From Anaerolineae bacterium (lineage in GTDB: Bacteria; Chloroflexota; Anaerolineae; Aggregatilineales; UBA2796), in NCBI GenBank assembly GCA_020851855.1, contig JADZBY010000119.1, positions 1 through 5,697 on the forward strand: 5,697 nt of DNA, read 5' to 3'. The translations under genes and the position numbers were made by a program. This document shows, piece by piece, positions 1 through 4,860 of the stretch; positions within the stretch are counted from its first letter, which is position 1; each line of letters begins with the position of its first letter. Under the pieces are notes generated by a model. It was given only the letters and a program-made list of their open reading frames with translations, was not told where the DNA came from and searched no databases.

Positions 1-110
1 ACCCTCACTCCCCCGGCCCCTCTCTCCCGGTGGGCGAGAGGGGAGAAAAAGCGGGAATCCTGGGTTTCCGCACCCCTCTCCATGAGGGAGAGGGGCCGGG
101 GGTGAGGGTT
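1..110. repeat. Palindromic multi-hairpin intergenic repeat, copy A
   Basis: This is an imperfect inverted repeat with ACCCTCAC at 1-8 and GTGAGGGT at 102-109. Three hairpins lie between the ends. The left one pairs CCCCTCTC (17-24) with GAGAGGGG (36-43). The middle one pairs GCGGGAA (51-57) with TTTCCGC (65-71), with one G-T pair. The right one pairs CCCCTCTCC (73-81) with GGAGAGGGG (87-95) around a 5-base loop. Bases 71-110 are identical to 4633-4672 and 4746-4785. Translations of such repeats (peptides like LTPGPSP or GEGPGVR) recur as spurious proteins in many bacterial annotations, from memory. The left end may extend beyond the window. No protein is encoded. The layout resembles a BIME or small MITE; how it moves is unknown. 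Confidence 0.85.
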
Positions 111-317
111 TGCAGACACACTCTAGCCGCGTGCTGTAAGGCGCATTCTAAGGCAGGGCATAAGGTTGCCCGGCAAGGCCGCCCGCCCACCCCGCTGTGT
201 GCGCCCCGAATCCGGCCTCACCTCTCGCAATCCGCCCCGCGTTCATCCCGTCCGCGCGCGGCAGCGGAACGCGCCCCGCTTCCGCCGCGATTTCTCCCCG
301 GCTCGCCCCAAACAGTG
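111..317. other. Gene-free intergenic stretch upstream of the DUF4397 gene
   Basis: I see no convincing gene, RNA gene or strong repeat here. Open frames cross it in several directions, but they are products of high GC content and lack family resemblance and ribosome binding sites. The first bases after the repeat (TTTGCAGACACACTCT, 109-124) resemble the bases after copy C (TTTACAGACCCATCCT, 4671-4686), so the repeat unit may extend slightly past 110. Confidence 0.5.
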
Positions 318-330
318 TATAATCACGTGT
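291..330 (+). promoter_or_regulatory. Candidate promoter of the DUF4397-repeat gene
   Basis: A perfect TATAAT lies at 318-323 in the context GTGTATAATCAC. It stands out in otherwise very GC-rich sequence and sits 52 bases before the chosen start codon. Transcription would begin near 330, giving a leader of about 45 bases. No good -35 hexamer is present: the region at 17-18 bases spacing is CT-rich, and the closest candidate is TTTCTC at 291-296 with too long a spacer. The same GTAYAATCAC core appears upstream of fabF on the other strand. The assignment rests on the -10 box alone. Confidence 0.55.
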
Positions 331-356
331 GCCTATTTGTGCGCAAGTCTCAGCTT

Positions 357-365
357 GAGAAAGAG
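357..365 (+). promoter_or_regulatory. Weak purine-rich ribosome binding site for the DUF4397 gene
   Basis: GAGAAAGAG ends 10 bases before the ATG at 376. It is not a strong Shine-Dalgarno match. Together with the TATAAT at 318 and the signal peptide that begins exactly at this ATG, it supports 376 as the start over the in-frame codons further upstream. Confidence 0.45.
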
Positions 366-375
366 AAACGGATTT

Positions 376-2874
376 ATGAGAGTACGTATCTTCCTACTGG
401 CAGCACTTGCCATCGCTTTAGCGGTGGGGCTACCTTTGGTGTCCCGCCCCGCCGAGGCGCAGGTTCAGTTCCCCGCGACGGGCTTCCTGCGCGTGACGAA
501 CGCATCGGTCAGCTTTGAAGCGGTCGACGTGTATCTGGATGGGCAGCTCTTCGCGGCTGGTCTGGCATTCGGAAAAGCGTCTCCGCTCACTGCCGTTGCG
601 CCCGGTGAGCACACCATCGGCGTGCGCGAGGCCGGCGGCGTTTCGGGCAATGAGTTCCTCACCGCCACGGTAGCCGCCACCCGGGGGAATGTCGGCGAGG
701 CCGTTATCCTCGGCCAGCGCGGCCAAACCGGCCAGCAGGGCCTGCGCCTGGGCTTCTACCCGCTCAGCCTGCAGCCGACGGACGGTCAGGCCCGCATCTA
801 CGTGATCCATGCCTCGCCGGACGCGCCCGCCGTGGACGTGCGTTCGGGCGAGACGGTGCTCGCGCCCAACCTCGCCTACACGGAAGGCACGCTTGCGCCC
901 GTGCAGGTCGATGCCGGCCAGTACCCGCTGGTCCTGACCGCGGCGGGCAGCCCCGACCCGCTGCTGGACCTGGGCACGGCGGAGTTCAAGGCGGACACGA
1001 TCTACACGGCCATCGCGCTGGGCACGGCGGACTCGCTGCGCGTGCTCGGCCTGGGCGCTGCGCCCGTGACCGGCCTGATCGCTGAGCCGCAGGGCAGCGG
1101 CTTCGTGCGCATCACGCACGCCTCGCCCGGCGCGCCGAACGTCGATGTGTACGTGAACGGTGGAGCAACGCCTGCCGTGGCCGATCTGGCCTTCGGCGCG
1201 TCGACCGACATGCTGGCGCTGCCTGCCGGCGCGCTGGATGTGGCGCTCCGCCCGGCGGGCGCTCCCGCCACCGATGAGCCGGTCTTCACCACCAGCCTCG
1301 ACCTGGGCCTGGGCAAGACCTATGAAGCCATCGCCACCGGCGTGCTCGGCGGCGAGCCGGCCTTCACCATCCAGGTCGTGGAGTTGGACCGCGCCCGCAC
1401 GGCTGGCAAGGCTCGCGTGTACTACGTGCACGCCGCCCCCACCGCGCCTTCGGTCGAACTCCGTGAATCGGGCGAAACCGTGCTCTCAGACTTCGCCTAT
1501 GGCGCAGTCGCCGGCCCGATGGATATGGAACCGGGCGTTTACAACCCGCTGTTCCTCATCTCCGGCCAGCGTGAATCCGTGGCGGCGCTGTCCCAGTTCG
1601 AGTTCATGCCCGACGTGATCTACACCGTCGTCGTGTACGGCGACCCGGTGGTCTTCACGCCGCTCGTGCTCGAATCGGCCCAGGGCGGCGGCGCGGGCCT
1701 CGCCCGCATCGTGCACGCTGCGGCTGGCGCTCCGGCGGTCGACCTGTACGTGAACGGGGCCATGACGCCGGCCATCGAGAACCTCGCCTATCGCGACAAC
1801 ACCGGCTACATCCCGGTCAACGCCGGCCCGATGGACGTTCAGGTCCGCGCGGCGGGTGCGCCCTTCTTCCAGGTCCCGGCTTTCTCGAAGCGCGTCACCG
1901 TCCCGGCGGGCGCTGCGCGTGACATCTTCGCGCTCGGCGTGCTCGGCGGCGATCCGGCCTTCGATCTGCGTCCCATCCCCATCGACCGCACCGACCTGAA
2001 CGGCAACGCGCGCATCTACTTCGTGCACGCCCTGCCCGGCGTCGGCGCGGTGGACGTGTACTTCAACGGCGAGCTGGCCGTGGAGCGTATGCAGTTCGGC
2101 ACGTACACGCAGGTCCCGTGGGAAGGCCCGTATGGCTTCTACAACCTGACCGTCACCAAGGCGGGCCAGCGTAGCCCGGTCCTGGCCGGTTTGGGGCAGG
2201 CGGAGCTGTTCGGCGACACGGTGTACGTCGTGGCTGCCGTTTCCGATGTGGATCCGCTGCTGGTGCTCGAAGACGCGGCCCCCGGCCATGTGCGCATCAC
2301 GCACGCGGTCGCCGGTGCGCCGAACGTGGACGTGTACCTGGACGGCGCGGCCACCCCTGCGGTGACCGATCTGGCCTTCGGCGCGTCGACGGGCCTCGTC
2401 GAGCTTGCCGCCGGTGATCACACCGTGGACATCCGCGCGACGGGCGCTGCGGCGACCGATGCGCCGGTGTTCAGCGGCACGGTGACCGTGCCCGCTGGCG
2501 CGACGGCGGAAGTCGTGGCCCAGGGCCTGCTCGAAGGCGAGCCGGCCTTCAGCCTGGGGGTGTATCCCATCGACCGGCGCGGCCTGGATGGCAACGCCCG
2601 GTTGTACCTGATCCACGCCTCTCCGACGGCCCCGGCGGTCGAGATCCGCAGCGCCGGTGAGGTGATCGTGCCTGAGTTGGCCTACGGCAACATCGCCGGT
2701 CCGCTGGACGTGCCCGCCGGCAACTACAACCCGTTGGCGCTCGCCCCTGGCCAGCGTGAAGCCTCGTTTGCCCTGTCGGACTTCGAGTTCCTGGCCGACA
2801 CGGTGTACACGATCATCGCGTACGGCGATCCGGTCGTGTTCACCCCGATCGTGCTCGAAGCGCCCGCCGAGTAA
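376..2874 (+). CDS. Secreted protein with eight tandem DUF4397 domains
   Basis: The protein has 832 residues. Residues 1-28 form a classical Sec signal peptide: MRVR, a hydrophobic core from about 5 to 22, then SRPAEA with likely cleavage after AEA-28. No lipobox cysteine is present. The rest is eight DUF4397-like units of 94-105 residues, each opening with a motif of the type RIYVIHASPDAPAVDVR. The motif Arg residues are at 39, 140, 245, 347, 444, 546, 640 and 742. The mature protein is rich in Ala, Gly, Pro and Val, acidic, and appears to lack Cys. It has no transmembrane segment, LPXTG or recognisable C-terminal sorting domain, so it is probably released or held on the surface non-covalently. 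DUF4397 has no established biochemical role; it occurs in exported and surface proteins. A structural or adhesive role is inference. The start at 376 is preferred because upstream in-frame starts precede the TATAAT box and would bury the signal peptide. The gene converges on fabF and seems to be transcribed alone. Confidence 0.93.
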   Translation: MRVRIFLLAALAIALAVGLPLVSRPAEAQVQFPATGFLRVTNASVSFEAVDVYLDGQLFAAGLAFGKASPLTAVAPGEHTIGVREAGGVSGNEFLTATVAATRGNVGEAVILGQRGQTGQQGLRLGFYPLSLQPTDGQARIYVIHASPDAPAVDVRSGETVLAPNLAYTEGTLAPVQVDAGQYPLVLTAAGSPDPLLDLGTAEFKADTIYTAIALGTADSLRVLGLGAAPVTGLIAEPQGSGFVRITHASPGAPNVDVYVNGGATPAVADLAFGASTDMLALPAGALDVALRPAGAPATDEPVFTTSLDLGLGKTYEAIATGVLGGEPAFTIQVVELDRARTAGKARVYYVHAAPTAPSVELRESGETVLSDFAYGAVAGPMDMEPGVYNPLFLISGQRESVAALSQFEFMPDVIYTVVVYGDPVVFTPLVLESAQGGGAGLARIVHAAAGAPAVDLYVNGAMTPAIENLAYRDNTGYIPVNAGPMDVQVRAAGAPFFQVPAFSKRVTVPAGAARDIFALGVLGGDPAFDLRPIPIDRTDLNGNARIYFVHALPGVGAVDVYFNGELAVERMQFGTYTQVPWEGPYGFYNLTVTKAGQRSPVLAGLGQAELFGDTVYVVAAVSDVDPLLVLEDAAPGHVRITHAVAGAPNVDVYLDGAATPAVTDLAFGASTGLVELAAGDHTVDIRATGAAATDAPVFSGTVTVPAGATAEVVAQGLLEGEPAFSLGVYPIDRRGLDGNARLYLIHASPTAPAVEIRSAGEVIVPELAYGNIAGPLDVPAGNYNPLALAPGQREASFALSDFEFLADTVYTIIAYGDPVVFTPIVLEAPAE
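478..2871 (+). repeat. Eight DUF4397 units in alternating A-B order (protein-level tandem repeat)
   Basis: Domains cover about residues 35-130, 138-235, 241-340, 345-437, 441-540, 545-635, 637-738 and 741-832. Odd-numbered units (type A) carry VDVYVNG or VDVYLDG after the opening motif, then PAV.DLAFG. They end near GVLGGEPAF, except the first, which ends differently (around LGFYPL). Even-numbered units (type B) open with ARIYxxHA and have a DTVYT-like strand near the end. Three of the four B units also carry SGETV- or AGEVI-like strands followed by LAYG, and units 4 and 8 have YNPL and VYGDPVVFTPLVLE. Unit 6 is the most divergent B unit, with VDVYFNG as in type A. The pair of units 3-4 matches units 7-8 best, at an exact offset of 395 residues. 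Confidence 0.85.
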
Positions 2875-2899
2875 GCGCGGCCCTTTCGGCAATCAACAA

Positions 2900-2935
2900 C
2901 ACCGGCCCGGCAGATCGACATCTGCCGGGCCGGTG
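2900..2935. terminator. Strong hairpin, probable bidirectional terminator
   Basis: CACCGGCCCGGCAGAT (2900-2915) pairs perfectly over 16 bp with 2920-2935 around a CGAC loop. It begins 26 bases after the stop codon of the DUF4397 gene. The plus strand continues GCGTTTGTT and the minus strand GTTGTTGATT, so both exits are moderately T-rich without a perfect T-tract. The gene on the left and fabF on the right converge here, which fits a terminator working in both directions. For fabF the hairpin lies about 270 bases past the stop, so it may act only on read-through. Confidence 0.8.
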
Positions 2936-2975
2936 CGTTTGTTCATGGGAAGCGAGAATCAGTCGGAGATGAGGT

Positions 2976-3037
2976 GGGCGGCTCACGAGCCGCCCCTACA
3001 ACTGCCGTGGGTGGTAGGGGCGCGTCGCGACGCGCCC
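2976..3037. repeat. Pair of head-to-head REP-like hairpins beginning GTAG
   Basis: Two 24-base units face each other across a 14-base spacer (3000-3013). On the minus strand, GTAG (2999-2996) is followed by a 9-bp stem, GGGCGGCTC with GAGCCGCCC, around a 2-base loop (2976-2995). On the plus strand, GTAG (3014-3017) is followed by a perfect 20-base palindrome (3018-3037). Both start GTAGGGGCG and end CGCCC, while the inner bases differ but keep pairing. A GTAG tetranucleotide followed by a hairpin is the known layout of REP sequences mobilised by REP-associated tyrosine transposases (RAYT, TnpA-REP family). No such transposase is in the window, so the link to RAYT is inference. Confidence 0.7.
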
Positions 3038-3084
3038 GCTGCTTCGCCAAGGCGAAATTCTAGTACCGCAACTGGGAAAGAAAA

Positions 3085-3180
3085 CCCCCTAACCCTGCCC
3101 TTCCCCCCATGCAGAGGGGAAGGGAAACCGGCTCTGAAAGCCCCTCACTCTTTATGGGAGAGGGGCCGGGGGTGAGGGTT
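3085..3180. repeat. Palindromic multi-hairpin intergenic repeat, copy B (diverged)
   Basis: The right end shares GGGAGAGGGGCCGGGGGTGA and the following GGGTT with the other copies. The left hairpin here is CCCTTCCCC (3098-3106) with GGGGAAGGG (3116-3124), a different sequence but the same role. A short middle stem, GGCT with AGCC, lies at 3130-3133 and 3139-3142. The right stem is imperfect: CCCCTC (3141-3146) pairs with GAGGGG, with a mismatch inside. The element ends 25 bases beyond the fabF stop, so it would lie in the 3' end of the fabF transcript and could act as its terminator or as an mRNA-stabilising structure. That role is inferred. Confidence 0.75.
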
Positions 3181-3204
3181 CGCCGGCACAGCGGCTTCCC
3201 TGGC

Positions 3205-4455
3205 CTACTCCGCCCCGTCTTCCGTGTACTTCTTCAGGACCAACACGGCGTTCTGGCCGCCAAACCCGAACGAGTTGGACATCACGTGCGTGAGTGACGC
3301 CGGGCGCGCCTCATTCGGCACGTAGTCCAGGTCGCAGTCGGGATCCGGCACTTCGTAGTTGATCGTCGGCGGGATGAGGCTGTCGCGGATGGCCAGCAGG
3401 CTGAAGATCGCCTCGAACGAGCCGGACGAACTCATGGCGTGGCCGGTTACCGACTTGGTCGAGCTGATTGGCACGTTGTACGCCTGCTCGCCAAAGACCA
3501 TCTTGATGACCTTCGTCTCCTGCGCGTCGTTGAGCGGCGTGCTCGTGCCGTGCGCGTTGATGTAGTCGATGTCCTGAACGGTCAGGTTCGCCTTTTCCAG
3601 GGCGCGGCGCATGGCATACGCCACGGCGTGCCCTTCCGGGTCCGGCGCGCTGACGTGCACGGCGTCGCAGGTCTGCGCGTAACCGAGCAACTCACCCAGG
3701 ATGGTGGCTCCGCGCGCTTTGGCGTGCTCCAGCGTTTCGAGCACAACCACCGCCGCGCCTTCCGCCGGCACGAAACCGTCGCGCGTCTTGTCAAAGGGGC
3801 GGCTCGCGCGCAGTGGGTCGTCGTTGCGCGTGGTCAGGGCGCGCATGGCGTTCAGCCCGGCGAACGAGAACTGCGCAAAACCGGCCTCGGAGCCGCCCGC
3901 GATCATCACCTCGGCGTCGCCGCGCCGGATGATCTCCGCCGACTCACCGATGGTCACGGCGCTCGTCGCACACGCGGCGTTGATGCTGTAGTTGATGCCC
4001 TTGATGCCCAGGCGGATGGCGACCTGGGCCGATCCCATGTTGCTGATGACCATCGGGAAGTTGAGCGGCTTGACCTTTTTCGGCCCCTGTTTGAACAGCG
4101 TTTCGACGCCTTCCTGCATCGACTCTGCGCCGCCAAACCCGGCCCCGATCAGCACACCCGTCTCCCAGGTATTTTCCGCCGTGATCTCGTAATTGGCCTG
4201 CGCCAGCGCTTCCATCGTCGCGGCGATGGCGTACTGGGCGAAGCGGTCGGTACGGCGGGCTTCTTTGTGGCCGATCCAGGGTGAGGGGTCCCAGTCCTTG
4301 ATTTCGGCTCCGATCCAGGTGTCCAGGCCGGTCGTGTCAAAGCGTGTGATCGGCCCGACTTTCGGCTTACCGGCTTTGACGGCTGCCCACGTGTCCTCGA
4401 CGTTCAGGCCGAGTGGCGTGACCATGCCCATGCCGGTGATGACGATACGTTTCAT
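3205..4455 (-). CDS. fabF: Beta-ketoacyl-[acyl-carrier-protein] synthase II
   Basis: FabF condenses malonyl-ACP with a growing acyl-ACP, releasing CO2, in the elongation step of type II fatty acid synthesis in the cytoplasm. The start at 4455 gives 416 residues, the usual size. The N-terminus MKRIVITGMGMVTPLG is typical of the family. The nucleophile Cys is at 162 (NAACATSA), His at 302 (NAHGTSTPLND), and Lys 334 and His 339 in SSTKSVTGHAMSSSG; this spacing matches E. coli FabF (C163, H303, K335, H340). The C-terminal NSFGFGGQNAVLVLKKY contains the Gly-Phe-Gly-Gly gating loop near 396-400. Both thiolase-fold halves are complete with no frameshift. An in-frame ATG at 4476 would add seven residues (MHQDNER) but lacks a ribosome binding site; 4455 has AGGA 10 bases upstream. 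No acpP, fabG or fabD is adjacent. A chain-length factor is excluded because the active-site Cys is present. Confidence 0.97.
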   Translation of the reverse strand: MKRIVITGMGMVTPLGLNVEDTWAAVKAGKPKVGPITRFDTTGLDTWIGAEIKDWDPSPWIGHKEARRTDRFAQYAIAATMEALAQANYEITAENTWETGVLIGAGFGGAESMQEGVETLFKQGPKKVKPLNFPMVISNMGSAQVAIRLGIKGINYSINAACATSAVTIGESAEIIRRGDAEVMIAGGSEAGFAQFSFAGLNAMRALTTRNDDPLRASRPFDKTRDGFVPAEGAAVVVLETLEHAKARGATILGELLGYAQTCDAVHVSAPDPEGHAVAYAMRRALEKANLTVQDIDYINAHGTSTPLNDAQETKVIKMVFGEQAYNVPISSTKSVTGHAMSSSGSFEAIFSLLAIRDSLIPPTINYEVPDPDCDLDYVPNEARPASLTHVMSNSFGFGGQNAVLVLKKYTEDGAE

Positions 4456-4465
4456 ACGTTCATTG

Positions 4466-4469
4466 TCCT
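4466..4469 (-). promoter_or_regulatory. Ribosome binding site that decides the fabF start
   Basis: On the minus strand AGGA lies 10 bases upstream of the ATG at 4455 and inside the alternative reading from 4476. No purine-rich site precedes 4476 (the sequence there is TTTTTGACGCGCA). This favours 4455. Confidence 0.6.
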
Positions 4470-4496
4470 GGTGCATTGCGCGTCAAAAACGAAAGC

Positions 4497-4511
4497 GCTG
4501 TACTTTACAGC
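4497..4511 (-). promoter_or_regulatory. Perfect inverted repeat at the predicted fabF transcription start
   Basis: On the minus strand GCTGTA-AAG-TACAGC is a perfect 6+3+6 dyad. It begins 5 bases downstream of the TACAAT box, so it would cover the start of transcription. The TGTA-N3-TACA core has the shape of a binding site for a dimeric repressor. It is AT-richer than its surroundings and not part of the repeat families. The cognate regulator cannot be named from sequence. A small leader hairpin in the mRNA is an alternative reading. Confidence 0.45.
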
Positions 4512-4516
4512 CGGTG

Positions 4517-4545
4517 ATTGTACCCGATGTTCGCCGTGGCGGCAG
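4517..4545 (-). promoter_or_regulatory. Candidate fabF promoter
   Basis: Reading the minus strand, TACAAT (4522-4517) sits in the context GGGTACAATCAC. At 17 bases spacing the -35 position reads CTGCCG (4545-4540), matching TTGACA at only three positions. Transcription would start near 4510, giving a leader of about 55 bases. A private promoter fits the roughly 400-base gap between fabF and the RNase J gene upstream. Confidence 0.5.
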
Positions 4546-4559
4546 AGCGGCGGAAGGCA

Positions 4560-4672
4560 ACCCCTCACTCCCCCGGCCCCTCTCTCCCTCAGAGCGAGAG
4601 GGGAGAAAATCGGGGAGACTCCCCGGTCTTCCCACCCCTCTCCATGAGGGAGAGGGGCCGGGGGTGAGGGTT
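4560..4672. repeat. Palindromic multi-hairpin intergenic repeat, copy C
   Basis: This is the best full-length match to copy A. The left hairpin pairs CCCCTCTC (4577-4584) with GAGAGGGG (4596-4603). The middle hairpin pairs CGGGGA (4611-4616) with TCCCCG (4620-4625) around GAC. The right hairpin pairs CCCCTCTCC (4635-4643) with GGAGAGGGG (4649-4657). The terminal CCCTCAC at the left is inverted relative to GTGAGGGT at 4664-4671. The middle stem differs in sequence from copy A yet still pairs. The element lies just upstream of the candidate fabF promoter. Confidence 0.85.
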
Positions 4673-4702
4673 TACAGACCCATCCTGACAGGTCTCAACC
4701 CC
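4633..4702. repeat. 70-base direct repeat, unit 1
   Basis: This unit matches 4746-4815 at 68 of 70 positions with a constant offset of 113 bases and no gaps. The two differences are A4678 versus C4791 and C4696 versus T4809. It includes the right half of copy C plus 30 further bases reaching CCATCCTGACAGGTCT. Those extra bases are not part of copies A or B as far as can be seen, so this is a local duplication and not only two insertions of the same element. Confidence 0.9.
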
Positions 4703-4785
4703 TTGACGCCCGCGAAGGGAGACGCCGCACGCCTTCCGCGTCTCTCACCCCTCTCCATGAGGGAGAGGGGCCGGGGGTGAGGGTT
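4703..4785. repeat. Palindromic repeat, copy D (shortened or degenerate left part)
   Basis: The right half (4746-4785) is identical to the right halves of copies A and C, with hairpin arms at 4748-4756 and 4762-4770. The canonical left arm is missing. In its place GAGACGC (4719-4725) pairs perfectly with GCGTCTC (4738-4744), in the position of the middle hairpin of the other copies. It lies about 75 bases beyond the RNase J stop codon. Confidence 0.7.
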
Positions 4786-4815
4786 TACAGCCCCATCCTG
4801 ACAGGTCTTAACCCC
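4746..4815. repeat. 70-base direct repeat, unit 2
   Basis: Second member of the local duplication described for 4633-4702, ending 45 bases from the RNase J stop codon. The high identity suggests a recent event or gene conversion between the two units. Confidence 0.9.
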
Positions 4816-4860
4816 GAAGGATGCGCCACGTTCCGCGCGTCGTGCGCGTGCGGTCGTCGC

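Noticed and set aside
166..375. In-frame upstream extension of the DUF4397 protein by 70 residues
   Set aside because: The extension starts before the TATAAT box, has no ribosome binding site, is low in family resemblance, and would put a clean signal peptide in the middle of the protein.
1..518. Small open frames with LTPGPSP- or GEGPGVR-like peptides across copy A and downstream
   Set aside because: These are translations of the palindromic repeat, a known source of spurious proteins. They lack start signals and conserved domains.
430..2892. Two long minus-strand open frames (333 and 468 codons) antisense to the DUF4397 gene
   Set aside because: Their translations are rich in Arg, His, Gly and Asp with repeating patterns that mirror the sense repeats. 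They have no known motif and no ribosome binding site. They are products of high third-position GC in the real gene.
3043..3056. Small hairpin TTCGCC-AA-GGCGAA as a terminator
   Set aside because: The loop is too short for six pairs, there is no T-tract, and stronger candidates lie nearby.
3439..4284. Plus-strand open frame of 281 codons antisense to fabF
   Set aside because: It lies wholly inside a complete fabF, and its Arg/His/Val-rich translation matches no family I recognise.
4456..4476. Upstream in-frame ATG at 4476 as the fabF start
   Set aside because: No ribosome binding site precedes it, the added MHQDNER is not family-like, and AGGA fits the ATG at 4455.
4560..4815. Possible CRISPR array from the repeated 70-base units
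   Set aside because: Only two units with non-uniform spacing occur, the repeats are far longer than CRISPR repeats, and the same motif is scattered through other gaps. No cas gene is seen.
4834..4848. CGCGC/GCGCG hairpin just after the RNase J stop as a terminator
   Set aside because: It has only five base pairs and no T-rich exit on the minus strand; such stems are expected by chance in this GC-rich sequence.
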